DNA from: JAKFEW01 sp036675505
GTDB taxonomy: Bacteria; Cyanobacteriota; Sericytochromatia; S15B-MN24; JAQBPE01
Direction: 5' to 3'
Assembly: GCA_036675505.1 (NCBI GenBank)
Contig: JAKFEW010000044.1
Coordinates: forward strand, 1-24,333
Length of the DNA stretch: 24,333 bases
A program made the translations under genes and the position numbers. Of this stretch, positions 1-7,681 are shown in pieces (within the stretch, counting starts at the first letter, position 1; each line of letters starts with the position of its first letter). The notes under the pieces are model-generated. The model did not search any database. It saw only the letters and a list, made by a program, of their open reading frames with translations, and was not told where the DNA came from.

Positions 1-425
1 GCCGGGGGGGCGCCGACCGCCGCCCGGATCTTCGCCACCAGCTCGGCGCCCGCCGAATGGAGCGCGAGCGGCCCGCCCGACGGCTTGGCCACCACGTCGA
101 ACGCCCCCAGGTCGAGCGCCTGGAGCGTGACGGCGGCACCTTGCTCGGCCGCCCCGCTCAGCACGATCACCGGCACCGGGCGGCTGGCCCGGATCGCGGC
201 GAGCGTCGCCAGGCCCCCCATCCCGGGCATCTCGAGGTCGAGCGTCACGGCATCCACGCCCTCGCCTTCGAGCGCGCGCAGGGCCGCCTCGCCGTCGCCC
301 GCCTGCGCCACCACGCGAATATCCGGGTCGCCGGCCAACATGCGCGCGATCGCCTTGCGCGCGAACGGCGAGTCGTCGACGACGAGGACCCCGATCGGCC
401 GGCCCTTATGCCCTGCGGTACTCAT
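1..425 (-). CDS. cheB: CheB, N-terminal receiver domain (partial, cut by window edge)
   Basis: Chemotaxis methylesterase/deamidase, which removes methyl groups from receptors when phosphorylated by CheA. Only about 141 residues are inside the window, all receiver domain plus the start of the linker. Translating the minus strand from the ATG at 425 gives the receiver hallmarks: a VLVVDDSPFAR acidic pocket, the phosphoacceptor Asp in VTLDLEMPGMGG, a Ser in VIVLSG and the Lys in VVAKPSGG. The AKPSGG signature is typical of CheB rather than CheY. A strong ribosome binding site (GGAGGAGGG) sits just upstream of this ATG. The start lies inside the end of cheR (20-bp overlap), so translation is probably coupled. 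The catalytic methylesterase domain would lie to the left of the window, so an intact enzyme is inferred, not seen. Confidence 0.9.
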   Translation of the reverse strand, partial: MSTAGHKGRPIGVLVVDDSPFARKAIARMLAGDPDIRVVAQAGDGEAALRALEGEGVDAVTLDLEMPGMGGLATLAAIRASRPVPVIVLSGAAEQGAAVTLQALDLGAFDVVAKPSGGPLALHSAGAELVAKIRAAVGAPP

Positions 426-1299
426 CCAGCCCTCCTCCCGTTGACTCGCCGCGCCGATACAAGGTCGAGCCCTCCCCGACCACCACCTCCAGGCCGAGGT
501 CGACGCCGAAGAACATCTCCGAGTGGCCGAGGCACAGGTAGCCGCCAGGCACCAGCAGCCGCCTGAGCTGGTGGATCACCTCGAGCTGGGTCGGGCGATC
601 GAAGTAGATCAACACGTTCCGGCAGAAGATCGCGTCGAAACGCCGCCCCACGAGCTGGGCTTCCGCCTGCAGCAAGTTGGCACAGGCGAACGAGACGCCT
701 GTGCGGCAGGCGTCGCGCACGCGCCACCGCTCACGCCCCACCGGCTCGCACGTCGCGTCGCGCCAGCCGGCGTCGACGGCGCGGAACGAATTCGGACCAT
801 ACTCGCCGGCGTCGGCCCGCGCGAGCACGACCGGGTCGATGTCGACGCCGGTGAGCTGGGCCTGTGCCCGCGCGGCCCTCAACAGGACCGCGAGCGTGTA
901 GACTTCCTCGCCGGAGGAACAGGCCGCCGAGAGCACCTGCAGCGTCCCCTCGCCGCGCGCCGACGCGCGGTGGCGCAGCTCGGGCACCGCCACCCGGACG
1001 AAGTCCTCGAGTTGGCGGGCCTCGCGCATGAAGTAGGTCTCGTTGATCGTGAGGAAGGGCACCACCACCGGCCACAGGCGCCGGCCCCAGGCGGTCAGGT
1101 CCCGAATCAGATCCGCCACGTCGGCCACGCCATGGAGCCTGAGCGTCGGCCAGGCGACCGCGAGGGCGTGCTCCAGCTTGTAGTCGTCGATGCGGATGCC
1201 GCAATATTCGCGCACGAGGGCGCGCAGCCGATCGGACTCGGCCGGCGTGAGGCGTGGATCGGGGGGCGTGCCCGCGCGGAGATCGCGGCCTGCGGTCAA
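406..1299 (-). CDS. cheR: CheR, chemotaxis protein methyltransferase
   Basis: SAM-dependent methyltransferase that methylates glutamates of chemoreceptors. The 297-residue length is normal for CheR. An N-terminal helical domain (about residues 15-80) is followed by the NETYFMRE segment (86-93), the SAM-binding loop SAACSSGEE (124-132), the acidic GVDIDP motif (151-156) and the FDAIFCRNVLIYFDR signature (221-235). No C-terminal TPR extension is present. The start codon appears to be TTG, preceded by GAGG at a suitable distance and placed 22 bp after the cheA stop. A later start would remove part of the N-terminal domain. Its stop lies 20 bp inside cheB. Position between cheA and cheB is the standard adaptation-module arrangement. 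Confidence 0.95.
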   Translation of the reverse strand: MTAGRDLRAGTPPDPRLTPAESDRLRALVREYCGIRIDDYKLEHALAVAWPTLRLHGVADVADLIRDLTAWGRRLWPVVVPFLTINETYFMREARQLEDFVRVAVPELRHRASARGEGTLQVLSAACSSGEEVYTLAVLLRAARAQAQLTGVDIDPVVLARADAGEYGPNSFRAVDAGWRDATCEPVGRERWRVRDACRTGVSFACANLLQAEAQLVGRRFDAIFCRNVLIYFDRPTQLEVIHQLRRLLVPGGYLCLGHSEMFFGVDLGLEVVVGEGSTLYRRGESTGGGLDEYRRA

Positions 1300-1321
1300 G
1301 CGGATGCCTCGCGCGGGCGAC

Positions 1322-3415
1322 TCAGGCGAGCACGGGCGAGCCGGCGCCCGTCCCCGGCCGCGCCACCAGCGTCGGCACGTCCACGATCAGCGCGACCCGG
1401 CCGTCACCCAGGATCGTGGCGCCGCCGACGCCCGGGATCTGCCCGAGGAACTCGCCGAGCGGCTTGACCACGACGTCTTGCTGGCCGACCAGCGCGTCGA
1501 CGATCAAGGCCATGCGGCGCTGGCCGTCGTTCACGACGATCGCCGGCAGGAACCCGCCCGCGGCCTGGGTGCAACCCCTGTGGAGGAGCCGGGCGAGGCG
1601 CACGACCGGCACCACGGCCCCGCGGAGATCGAGGATCTCGCTCCCGTTGATCGTGCGCAGCTCGTCCGGCGCGACCCGGCGGGTCTCCTCGACGACGGCG
1701 AGCGGGATCGCGTAGGTGTGGGCGCCCGCCTGGACGAGCAGCGCCTTGGCGATCGCCAGCGTGAGCGGCAAGCGGACCTCGAAGCGGGTGCCGCGACCAG
1801 CCTCGGAAAAGACGTGGATCCGGCCGCCCAGGCGCTCGATGTTCTGGCGGACCACGTCCATGCCCACGCCACGACCGGAAATCGCCGTCACGCTCGCGGC
1901 CGTGGAGAACCCGGGGCGGAAGATGAGCTGCAAGAGGTCGGCGTCGGCGGGGGTCTCGTCCGGCCGGACCCAGCCGAGCGCGCGCGCCTTGGCGAGCACG
2001 CGGTCGAGGTCGATGCCGCGCCCGTCCTCGGCGACCGTGATCACGATCTGGGGGCCCTGCTGCGCCGCAGCCAGCGACACGCAGCCCTCGGCCGGCTTGC
2101 CCGCGGCCACCCGCTCGTCCGGGGGCTCGAGCCCATGGTCGACGGCGTTGCGCAGCAGGTGGACGAGCGGATCGGCGATTTGCTCGATCACGGTCTTGTC
2201 GAGCTCGGTATCGGCGCCGCTCGTCTCCAGGCGGGCCGCCTTCCCGCAGGTGCGCGCCAGGTCGCGGATGATCCGCGGGAACCGATCGAAGACGGTGCGC
2301 ACGGGGACCATGCGCACCCGCATCGTGACGTCCTGCAACTCGTCGCTGACGCGGTCGACCGCCTGCATGGCGTCCTCGAGCGAGGCGGTGAGCTCCGTGA
2401 GCCCGCCACGACGCTCGTCGAGCGGGCCCGGGGCGGCGACCATCGCCTTGAGATCGGCGCTCAGGCGCGACACGCGCGTGCGGTGGATCACGAGCTCGCC
2501 GATCAGCTCCATCAGGCGGTCGAGCCGCGCCGTTTCCACGCGCACCGACGACGCGCGCTCGGCGGTGACCTCCTGGGCGGGAGCCGCCGTCGTCGGGGAC
2601 GAGGCGGGCGGCGCGGCGAGGGGCGGCGCGGCGAGCGCTGGTGCCGCCGCAGCGGGCGCGACCGGCTCGGACGGCCAACCCGGGCCGCCGGCCGGCATGC
2701 CGGGCAGCTTCGCCGGGCACCACTCGCCGGGCGCGAGGCCGAGCGCCGCTGCGGCCTCCGCCGGCGCACGATCGGCGCCGAGCAACGCCGCGCCGGGGCC
2801 GGCCGGCACGTCCGCCGGCGAACCGACAGGCCCGTCCGGGCCCCACACGGCCAACACCTCGCCAACGGCGGCGAGGTCGGCGGGCCAGCCGGCCGGGCCG
2901 ACCCGCCGGATCTCGAGCACCGGGATATTCTTCGCCGCGCAGACGAGCACGGCCATCTGGTCGTAGGGATCGAGCCTGGCAAACAGGTCGTCGGCCGGGC
3001 CGGCCTCAACCGCGCCGATCGCCGCGACCAGCGCGAGCTCCCGCGACACATCCGCACTGGCCTCGTCGCCCACGGCCTCGACGCTCGCGTTGAGCCGCCG
3101 GAGGGCGTCGAAGGCCTCGAGCATGGCCGCGAGGTCGCGGGCCGCGAGGTGGCGCGTCTTCATGCGCGCCTCGTCCAGGCGCTGCTCCATCTCGTGCGCG
3201 AGCGCGGTGGTGCCCTCGAAGCCCATCATCCCGGCCATGCCCTTGAGGGTGTGGATCGCGCGGAACATCTCGTTGATCAACGCTTCGCCGGGCGGCGCGC
3301 CCGCGGCGGCGAGCCGCTCGGACTCGAGCAGGCCCGCCTCCAGCGCGGCGAGGTGCTCAGAAGACTCCGCGAGGTAGTCGGCGAGGAACTCGCGCGGATC
3401 GAACCCGCCGCTCAT
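1322..3415 (-). CDS. cheA: CheA, chemotaxis histidine kinase
   Basis: Histidine kinase that couples receptor state to phosphorylation of CheY and CheB. The 697 residues show the usual domain order. An N-terminal Hpt domain carries the phosphorylated His55 in IHTLKG. A CheY/CheB-binding P2-like region spans about 148-228, followed by a long Ala/Pro-rich linker (about 245-290). The dimerisation helices are at about 291-365. The ATPase has an N box (LLRNAVDHGLE, 420-430), a G1 box (EDGRGID, 463-469) and a second glycine motif (SGRGVGMD, 513-520). A C-terminal CheW-like domain spans about 552-697. All key kinase residues are present, so it should be active. The ATG overlaps the cheW stop (ATGA), indicating translational coupling. 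Confidence 0.97.
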   Translation of the reverse strand: MSGGFDPREFLADYLAESSEHLAALEAGLLESERLAAAGAPPGEALINEMFRAIHTLKGMAGMMGFEGTTALAHEMEQRLDEARMKTRHLAARDLAAMLEAFDALRRLNASVEAVGDEASADVSRELALVAAIGAVEAGPADDLFARLDPYDQMAVLVCAAKNIPVLEIRRVGPAGWPADLAAVGEVLAVWGPDGPVGSPADVPAGPGAALLGADRAPAEAAAALGLAPGEWCPAKLPGMPAGGPGWPSEPVAPAAAAPALAAPPLAAPPASSPTTAAPAQEVTAERASSVRVETARLDRLMELIGELVIHRTRVSRLSADLKAMVAAPGPLDERRGGLTELTASLEDAMQAVDRVSDELQDVTMRVRMVPVRTVFDRFPRIIRDLARTCGKAARLETSGADTELDKTVIEQIADPLVHLLRNAVDHGLEPPDERVAAGKPAEGCVSLAAAQQGPQIVITVAEDGRGIDLDRVLAKARALGWVRPDETPADADLLQLIFRPGFSTAASVTAISGRGVGMDVVRQNIERLGGRIHVFSEAGRGTRFEVRLPLTLAIAKALLVQAGAHTYAIPLAVVEETRRVAPDELRTINGSEILDLRGAVVPVVRLARLLHRGCTQAAGGFLPAIVVNDGQRRMALIVDALVGQQDVVVKPLGEFLGQIPGVGGATILGDGRVALIVDVPTLVARPGTGAGSPVLA

Positions 3416-3924
3416 GCGAGGGTGCCCTGCGGAACATCCTCGGCGCCGAACGCCGACAGGGCCTTGCGATCACGGGCCGACAACACCAAGGGCAGGTCGA
3501 GCATGATGAGCAGGCGCCCGTCGCGCTTGCCGATGCCGGTGATGAACGCGGTGGGAATGCCTTCCTGCACCACCTCCGGCGCAGGCTCGATCGCCTCCGG
3601 GCCGAGCCGGACCACCTCGTTCACGGCGTCCACGATCATGCCCACGGTGCGGCCGTCCACGTCCGTGACCACGATGCGCGCGGCGCGATCACGCGGCCCC
3701 GCCGGCAGCTCGAAGCGGCGCGCCAGGTCGATCACCGGCACGATGCGGCCCCGCAGGTTGACGACGCCCTCCACGAAGTCCGGCGTCCGCGGCACCGCCG
3801 TGATCGTCGTCAGGCGGATGATCTCCTGGATCTGGCCGACGTCGACGGCGAACTCATCGGCGCCGACCCGGAACGCCACGAACTGACGCTGGACGGCCGT
3901 GACCGCGATGCCTGTGGTGGTCAT
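3412..3924 (-). CDS. cheW: CheW, receptor-kinase coupling protein
   Basis: Adaptor that links chemoreceptors to CheA. It is 170 residues long and is a single CheW domain, about residues 12-155. Typical features are QFVAFRVGADEFAVDV, the VPRTPDFVEGVVNLRGRIVPVIDL signature region (around 43-68) and the VDAVNEVVRL segment. The reading frame stays open further upstream, but the ATG at 3924 is chosen because an excellent ribosome binding site (GAGGAGGT) precedes it and because CheW homology begins about ten residues in. The stop overlaps the cheA ATG. A 46-bp gap separates it from cheX upstream, the second-longest gap in this operon. Confidence 0.95.
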   Translation of the reverse strand: MTTTGIAVTAVQRQFVAFRVGADEFAVDVGQIQEIIRLTTITAVPRTPDFVEGVVNLRGRIVPVIDLARRFELPAGPRDRAARIVVTDVDGRTVGMIVDAVNEVVRLGPEAIEPAPEVVQEGIPTAFITGIGKRDGRLLIMLDLPLVLSARDRKALSAFGAEDVPQGTLA

Positions 3925-3970
3925 GGCTCTACCTCCTCGTCCGGTCCCGGCGCATCCGCCGGCCGGGTGA

Positions 3971-4474
3971 TCACTCCTGGGCAACCTTGACGCCGACCGC
4001 CATGTTGAGCGTGCCCTGGGGCAGCGTGAGCGTCGTTTCCAGGATGAAGAGGTTCGGCCAGGTGATCTGGACATGTTCGCCCGAGATGACCGACGGCACG
4101 GTGATGTTCGCCGCGATGCCGCTCTGGTGGAGCGACGTGGCGCAACCACCGGCGACGATGTTCGCGATTTCGGCCATGCCTGAGGCCGTGAGCTCGTTCC
4201 ACTCCGGCAGCTCCTCCATCATGAGGACGGACGCCATCTGGCAGGCCGAGCGCCGCGTCATCCCGAGCAGGATCTGGCCCCGCACGCCGCCCGTGAAGCC
4301 CACGATCACGTTGACGTCGTTCTCCCGCGGCATCTGCGCCGAGCAGACCCGCGCCGGACCGAACGAAGGTTCGACGTCGAAGAGGAGGCCCAGCGTCTCT
4401 TGCGTCGCCGTCAAGATCGCGCGGACATGGGCGGGGACCTGGGCGGTAAGCCCGGGGTTGGAGCTCTGGGTCAT
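3971..4474 (-). CDS. cheX: CheX-family chemotaxis phosphatase
   Basis: CheX proteins dephosphorylate CheY-P and so end the motor signal. This 167-residue protein has the CheC/CheX fold pattern. The segment SGMAEIANIVAG (about 98-109) contains the conserved E..N pair that forms the phosphatase site. A single such motif, rather than the two of CheC, points to CheX. The preceding VNVIVGFTGGVRGQILLGM strand region is also typical. Its ATG overlaps the stop of the DUF342 gene upstream (ATGA at 4471-4474). A phosphatase next to cheY and cheA is the expected arrangement where CheZ is absent, and no cheZ is visible here. CheC is the main alternative but is less likely. Confidence 0.85.
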   Translation of the reverse strand: MTQSSNPGLTAQVPAHVRAILTATQETLGLLFDVEPSFGPARVCSAQMPRENDVNVIVGFTGGVRGQILLGMTRRSACQMASVLMMEELPEWNELTASGMAEIANIVAGGCATSLHQSGIAANITVPSVISGEHVQITWPNLFILETTLTLPQGTLNMAVGVKVAQE

Positions 4475-5853
4475 GCGAGGATCCTCTCGGGGTCGATGTC
4501 GTAAGGCGCGATTTCCACGGCTTTCGCGCCCTCGAGGAAGCAGCTGGATGGGATCGGCGTGGTGGGGCGCATGTGTTGACCGCCGAGCTGGAGCGTGACG
4601 CCAGGGTGGAGCGCGCCCCTCACGCGGGCGAACGGGCGCACGCCCAACGAAACCGGCGTGGCCTCACAGGCCGCCTCGACGAGCTCGCGGTCGCGGCGCT
4701 GCAGGTGGGCGATCAGGCCGACGAGCTTGGTCATCATCTCGCGGGCGGACTCGTTGCGCGGGTCCATCGCGAGGCGCCGGTTCTCGTCGACCAGGATGCC
4801 GAGGCGCGTGAGCTTGTCGGCGAGCTCCCGCCGCTCGCGGGCGATCGCCTTGCCGTCGTCCTCGGGCGGGGGCGGCGGCACGACGGCGACCCGCGTCGCC
4901 ACCGTCATCGCGGCGCCGAGCTCGCCGGCCTCGAGCCAGGCGACCAGCGACAGCTCGCCGCCGACCACGGCACCGCCCACGATCGCCCGCGGCGCGATCA
5001 CCGTCGAGCGCAGCAAGTCCTCGCGCACCACGACGGCACCGCCAGCCTCGATCGACGATCCTTCCACGAACTTCGCGTGGACGCGGCCACCGGCGACCAG
5101 GCGCGCGCCCTGGCGCACGCCGCCGGTCACCACGATCCGACCGCCCGCCCGGATCGGCGTGCCCTGCACGCCGCCGAGGATGTAGACGTCGCCCGCCACG
5201 GCGATGCCGGTGGGGAGCTCGACGTGGCCCTCGACCATCACGTCGCCGTCGATCACGACGTCACCGGCCAGCTCCAGGCCGTCGCCGTCGGGCTCGAGGT
5301 TGCCTTCGATCCGCAACAGCGGGCGGACCTCGACGACGCCGTCGAGCCGCATGTGGGGCACGCCCGTCCGGGTCGCCACGAGGTACAAGCCGTCGAGCGA
5401 GGGCTCGGTGCCGCCGGCTCCCTGGAACGGCGGCTCCCCGACCTGAGGGATCGGCAACGTCCGGCCTGTCACGGTCCGGCCGGCCTGGCCAGGTAACGCG
5501 GGGTGGCGGCGCGCGAGCAGCTCACCCGGCGTGACGATCTGCGGCTCGCAGGGCGCATCGACGCACGGCGCGCCGTCCGGCCCGCGGGTCGGCGAATCGG
5601 GCTCCTGGTCGATCGCGAAGCCATACATGACCCGGCCGTCGGCGCCGGCGAGCGGCGGCTCGCCGATCGCCACGCGCAGCGCCGTGGGCCCGACGAGGCC
5701 CGGGAGCTTGGCGAGCTCGGCATGGAGCAGGCCATGCTTCACGCCGTTGCGGGCCAGCAGCACGATCGCGACGTTGGTCGACGCGACGCGCTCACCCTCG
5801 ATGAGCACCAGGTCGGCGGCCATCTCGTCAGGGTCGATGTGGACGACCGGCAT
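4471..5853 (-). CDS. FapA-like DUF342 protein A (with coiled coil)
   Basis: This 460-residue protein matches the FapA/DUF342 family. It has an alpha/beta N-terminal region (about 1-165) ending in the family signature GRTVTGRTLPIP (about residues 125-136). A right-handed parallel beta-helix (about 175-300) is visible as repeated short strands such as GDVVIDGDVMVEGHVEL, GGRIVVTGG and GGAVVVRED. A charged helical stretch predicted to be a coiled coil (about 315-390) and a small C-terminal domain follow. Named members of the family (FapA in Vibrio) affect flagellar assembly and pole organisation. The biochemical role is not settled, so a role in placing chemotaxis or motility machinery is inference from position. 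It sits between cheY and cheX, with a 6-bp gap and an ATGA overlap respectively. It has no signal peptide and is probably cytoplasmic. Confidence 0.85.
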   Translation of the reverse strand: MPVVHIDPDEMAADLVLIEGERVASTNVAIVLLARNGVKHGLLHAELAKLPGLVGPTALRVAIGEPPLAGADGRVMYGFAIDQEPDSPTRGPDGAPCVDAPCEPQIVTPGELLARRHPALPGQAGRTVTGRTLPIPQVGEPPFQGAGGTEPSLDGLYLVATRTGVPHMRLDGVVEVRPLLRIEGNLEPDGDGLELAGDVVIDGDVMVEGHVELPTGIAVAGDVYILGGVQGTPIRAGGRIVVTGGVRQGARLVAGGRVHAKFVEGSSIEAGGAVVVREDLLRSTVIAPRAIVGGAVVGGELSLVAWLEAGELGAAMTVATRVAVVPPPPPEDDGKAIARERRELADKLTRLGILVDENRRLAMDPRNESAREMMTKLVGLIAHLQRRDRELVEAACEATPVSLGVRPFARVRGALHPGVTLQLGGQHMRPTTPIPSSCFLEGAKAVEIAPYDIDPERILA

Positions 5854-5859
5854 CGCGCG

Positions 5860-6216
5860 TCAGCCCGCGACCTTGCCGAGCGCCGCGAGCACGCGGTCCG
5901 GCTTGAACGGCTTGACGATGAAGTCCGCGGCGCCGGCCTTGATCGCGTCGAGCACGAGCGACTCCTGGCCCATCGCCGAACACATGATCACCTTCGCTTC
6001 GGGGTGATTCTTCTTGAGCGCCCGCAGCGTCTCGATGCCGTCCATGTCGGGCATCGTGATGTCCATCGTGACGACGTCGGGCCGCACGTTCGGGTAGGCG
6101 GCGATCGCCTCCAGGCCGGTGCCGGCCTCGGCGCATTCATAGCCTTCTTGCAGCAAGATCTTCTTGAGCAGCTGGCGCATGAAGGCGGCGTCGTCGACGA
6201 TCAATACTTTTGCCAT
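5860..6216 (-). CDS. cheY: CheY, single-domain response regulator
   Basis: Diffusible response regulator of chemotaxis, phosphorylated by CheA. It is 118 residues and consists only of a receiver domain. The residues are canonical: acidic pair Asp8-Asp9 in VLIVDDA, phosphoacceptor Asp52 in VTMDITMPDMDG, Ser80 in VIMCSAMGQ and Lys102 in FIVKPF. The TMDITMPDMDG and CSAMGQ signatures are those of CheY proteins of the Bacillus/Thermotoga type. That type pairs with CheX/CheC phosphatases and fits the neighbour cheX. A GAGGA ribosome binding site lies about nine bases before the ATG. A 65-bp gap separates it from the DUF342 gene upstream, and no separate promoter is evident. Confidence 0.95.
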   Translation of the reverse strand: MAKVLIVDDAAFMRQLLKKILLQEGYECAEAGTGLEAIAAYPNVRPDVVTMDITMPDMDGIETLRALKKNHPEAKVIMCSAMGQESLVLDAIKAGAADFIVKPFKPDRVLAALGKVAG

Positions 6217-6281
6217 TGAAACGTATCCTCACTCGCGCTGGGCTTCGTAAGGCGATCGTAGCCGCCGCCAGCCAGGTGGAG

Positions 6282-7436
6282 CTAGGGTCCGGAGGCTCGA
6301 TTCGGGGAGGCCACGAAGCCTGCGGTCGGGACCATGGTCCCGACCCAGGGTCCCCGAGCCGCGCGGAACGCCGGGTCGACGAGCGCCAGCCATGCGATCC
6401 GATCGTCACCCGCCACCAGCACGCCGCCGTCGAGGGCGTCCGCGAGCACATGTTCGGCATCGCCCAGCTTGACCACGACCCCCCGATGGAACCGGTCGCG
6501 GGCGCGGATCCACGCGCCGGTGGCCGGCGCTGGCGCCGCGGCGATCGCCACGGTCGTCTCGCCACGGTCCGCGCCGATCTCGCCCACATCGAGGCCGCCT
6601 TGCCAGGAGACGGAGCCCCCGCGGAACGCGCCCGCGACGACGACCGCGCCGCGGGCCTTGATCTGACACCGCACCAGATCGCCCCCGCAGCGAATGGTCC
6701 CACCGCTCATGAGGCCGGCGTCGGCAGCCCCGCCGACCACGATGTCGCCGCCGGCCACCACCTCGGTCCAGCTCGCCAGCCGGCCCGTCACGACGACCTG
6801 CCCGCCGGCGCGCAGGCGGGCGCCGACGACGTCCCCCGCGACGACGAGATCGCCCGTCGCCTCGACCTCGGCGTCCGGCGCCACATCACAGCCGATGTGC
6901 ATGTCGCCGTCGAAGGCGTACCGCCGACCCGGCGCGATGCGATCGAGCACGATGGCCGGCCGTACGATCACGACCTGGCCTGCCGCATGGGGCGCGCCGC
7001 CGATCTCGGCGATCACCGTCGCACCGCCGCCGCCCAGCGCTGCGCCTCGGCCCGCGCGGAATGGCAGGACGTCGACGTCGGGCGGCGGGACCGGCTCGCC
7101 GGTCACCGTGCGGCCGGCATGCCCCGGTCGGCCCGGCACGCGGACCGCGAGCATCTGGCCCGGCGCCACCTGGGTGGGCAGGTCGCCCGGCGTCCAGCGC
7201 GAGAAGAGGAGGATCGCCTGCGCGTCGATGCCGCGTGTCGCAGGCACCCCGCTGGCGAGCACCATCGCGGCCGGTCCGACGGTGCCCTGCGCGAGCGCGA
7301 GCAGATCGGGCGCGAGCGGACCGACGAGGCCGTGGGCCGCCGCGAGGTCCCGCAGCGCATGCGGCGCGAGGCGTTCCGCTGCGTCCAGCAAAAGCGTCGC
7401 GACCATCTTGTCGGGCGAAATGACGACGCGGGCCAT
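6282..7436 (-). CDS. FapA-like DUF342 protein B (short form)
   Basis: A second DUF342/FapA-like protein, 384 residues from the chosen ATG, and first gene of the chemotaxis operon. It shares with its neighbour the GRTVTGEPVPPP signature (about residues 108-119) and a parallel beta-helix of glycine-rich rungs (about 172-300), for example GDLVVAGDVVGARLRAGG and GGQVVVTGR. It lacks the long coiled-coil segment and goes almost straight from the helix into a short C-terminal domain. The ATG at 7436 is preferred over longer reading-frame extensions. It has a GAGG motif upstream, lies downstream of a plausible promoter, and protein-like sequence begins there. Whether it binds the longer paralogue is unknown. 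Two DUF342 genes in one che operon suggest duplication and specialisation. Confidence 0.8.
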   Translation of the reverse strand: MARVVISPDKMVATLLLDAAERLAPHALRDLAAAHGLVGPLAPDLLALAQGTVGPAAMVLASGVPATRGIDAQAILLFSRWTPGDLPTQVAPGQMLAVRVPGRPGHAGRTVTGEPVPPPDVDVLPFRAGRGAALGGGGATVIAEIGGAPHAAGQVVIVRPAIVLDRIAPGRRYAFDGDMHIGCDVAPDAEVEATGDLVVAGDVVGARLRAGGQVVVTGRLASWTEVVAGGDIVVGGAADAGLMSGGTIRCGGDLVRCQIKARGAVVVAGAFRGGSVSWQGGLDVGEIGADRGETTVAIAAAPAPATGAWIRARDRFHRGVVVKLGDAEHVLADALDGGVLVAGDDRIAWLALVDPAFRAARGPWVGTMVPTAGFVASPNRASGP

Positions 7437-7473
7437 GCATCCTCGCGGGCGGGGGTAGGGTCGGACCGCCCTT

Positions 7474-7503
7474 ACCATAAGGGGAAGCGGGTCCCGTCTC
7501 CAA
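7474..7503 (-). promoter_or_regulatory. Putative promoter of the chemotaxis operon
   Basis: On the minus strand a TTGGAG hexamer (7498-7503) and a TATGGT hexamer (7474-7479) are separated by 18 bases. They lie about 40 bases upstream of the chosen start of the first operon gene. The -35 match is lodged in the loop of a perfect 7-bp inverted repeat (7490-7496 with 7510-7516), which could be an operator. This is a pattern match only. Confidence 0.4.
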
Positions 7504-7655
7504 GGGCCGCGGGACCTTTCCGAGGATCGAACGCCGTTTTCGCCGCCGCTCGGAAGAAAGCTCTGGAGTCCAGCACCAGATTCGCCCGTCGTTTGGCTGG
7601 GTAAGCAACGCAACAGGGGGATCCCTCCGGTTGCGTGGCGACCGTGGGGTTGGCC
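7490..7655. promoter_or_regulatory. Inverted-repeat-rich divergent intergenic region
   Basis: Four inverted repeats occupy most of the gap between the che operon and the divergent response regulator. They are 7490-7496 with 7510-7516 (7 bp, GGTCCCG type), 7518-7524 with 7549-7555 (7 bp, TTCCGAG type), 7608-7614 with 7630-7636 (7 bp, ACGCAAC type, with more pairing inside) and 7637-7643 with 7648-7655 (GGCGACC type, one bulge and one G-U). On the plus strand the last two would form adjacent hairpins in the leader of the response-regulator gene, ending about 27 bases before its start. None matches a riboswitch consensus I recognise, and no T-run follows them, so they are not ordinary terminators. 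Confidence 0.45.
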
Positions 7656-7681
7656 TTCGTGTCTGTGCCCCGAGGATGCCG

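Noticed and set aside
1190..3886. Very long open frame on the plus strand (898 codons) opposite cheA and cheW
   Set aside because: It is a mirror of the cheA/cheW coding sequence in GC-rich DNA. Composition is dominated by Arg, Ala, Gly and His, no domain is visible, and the minus strand carries clear cheA motifs.
6137..6703. Separate small gene upstream of cheY on the minus strand (188 codons)
   Set aside because: It overlaps the end of the DUF342-B gene in another frame and has the composition of a shadow frame.
7608..7636. Rho-independent terminator
   Set aside because: The stem is strong, but no T-run follows on either strand, and it lies in the leader of a gene rather than after one.
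7575..7660. Cyclic-di-GMP (GEMM) riboswitch in the response-regulator leader
   Set aside because: The hairpins are real, but I could not find the conserved GGCAAACC and ACGCAAAGCC core or the GNRA/receptor arrangement in the right order on either strand.
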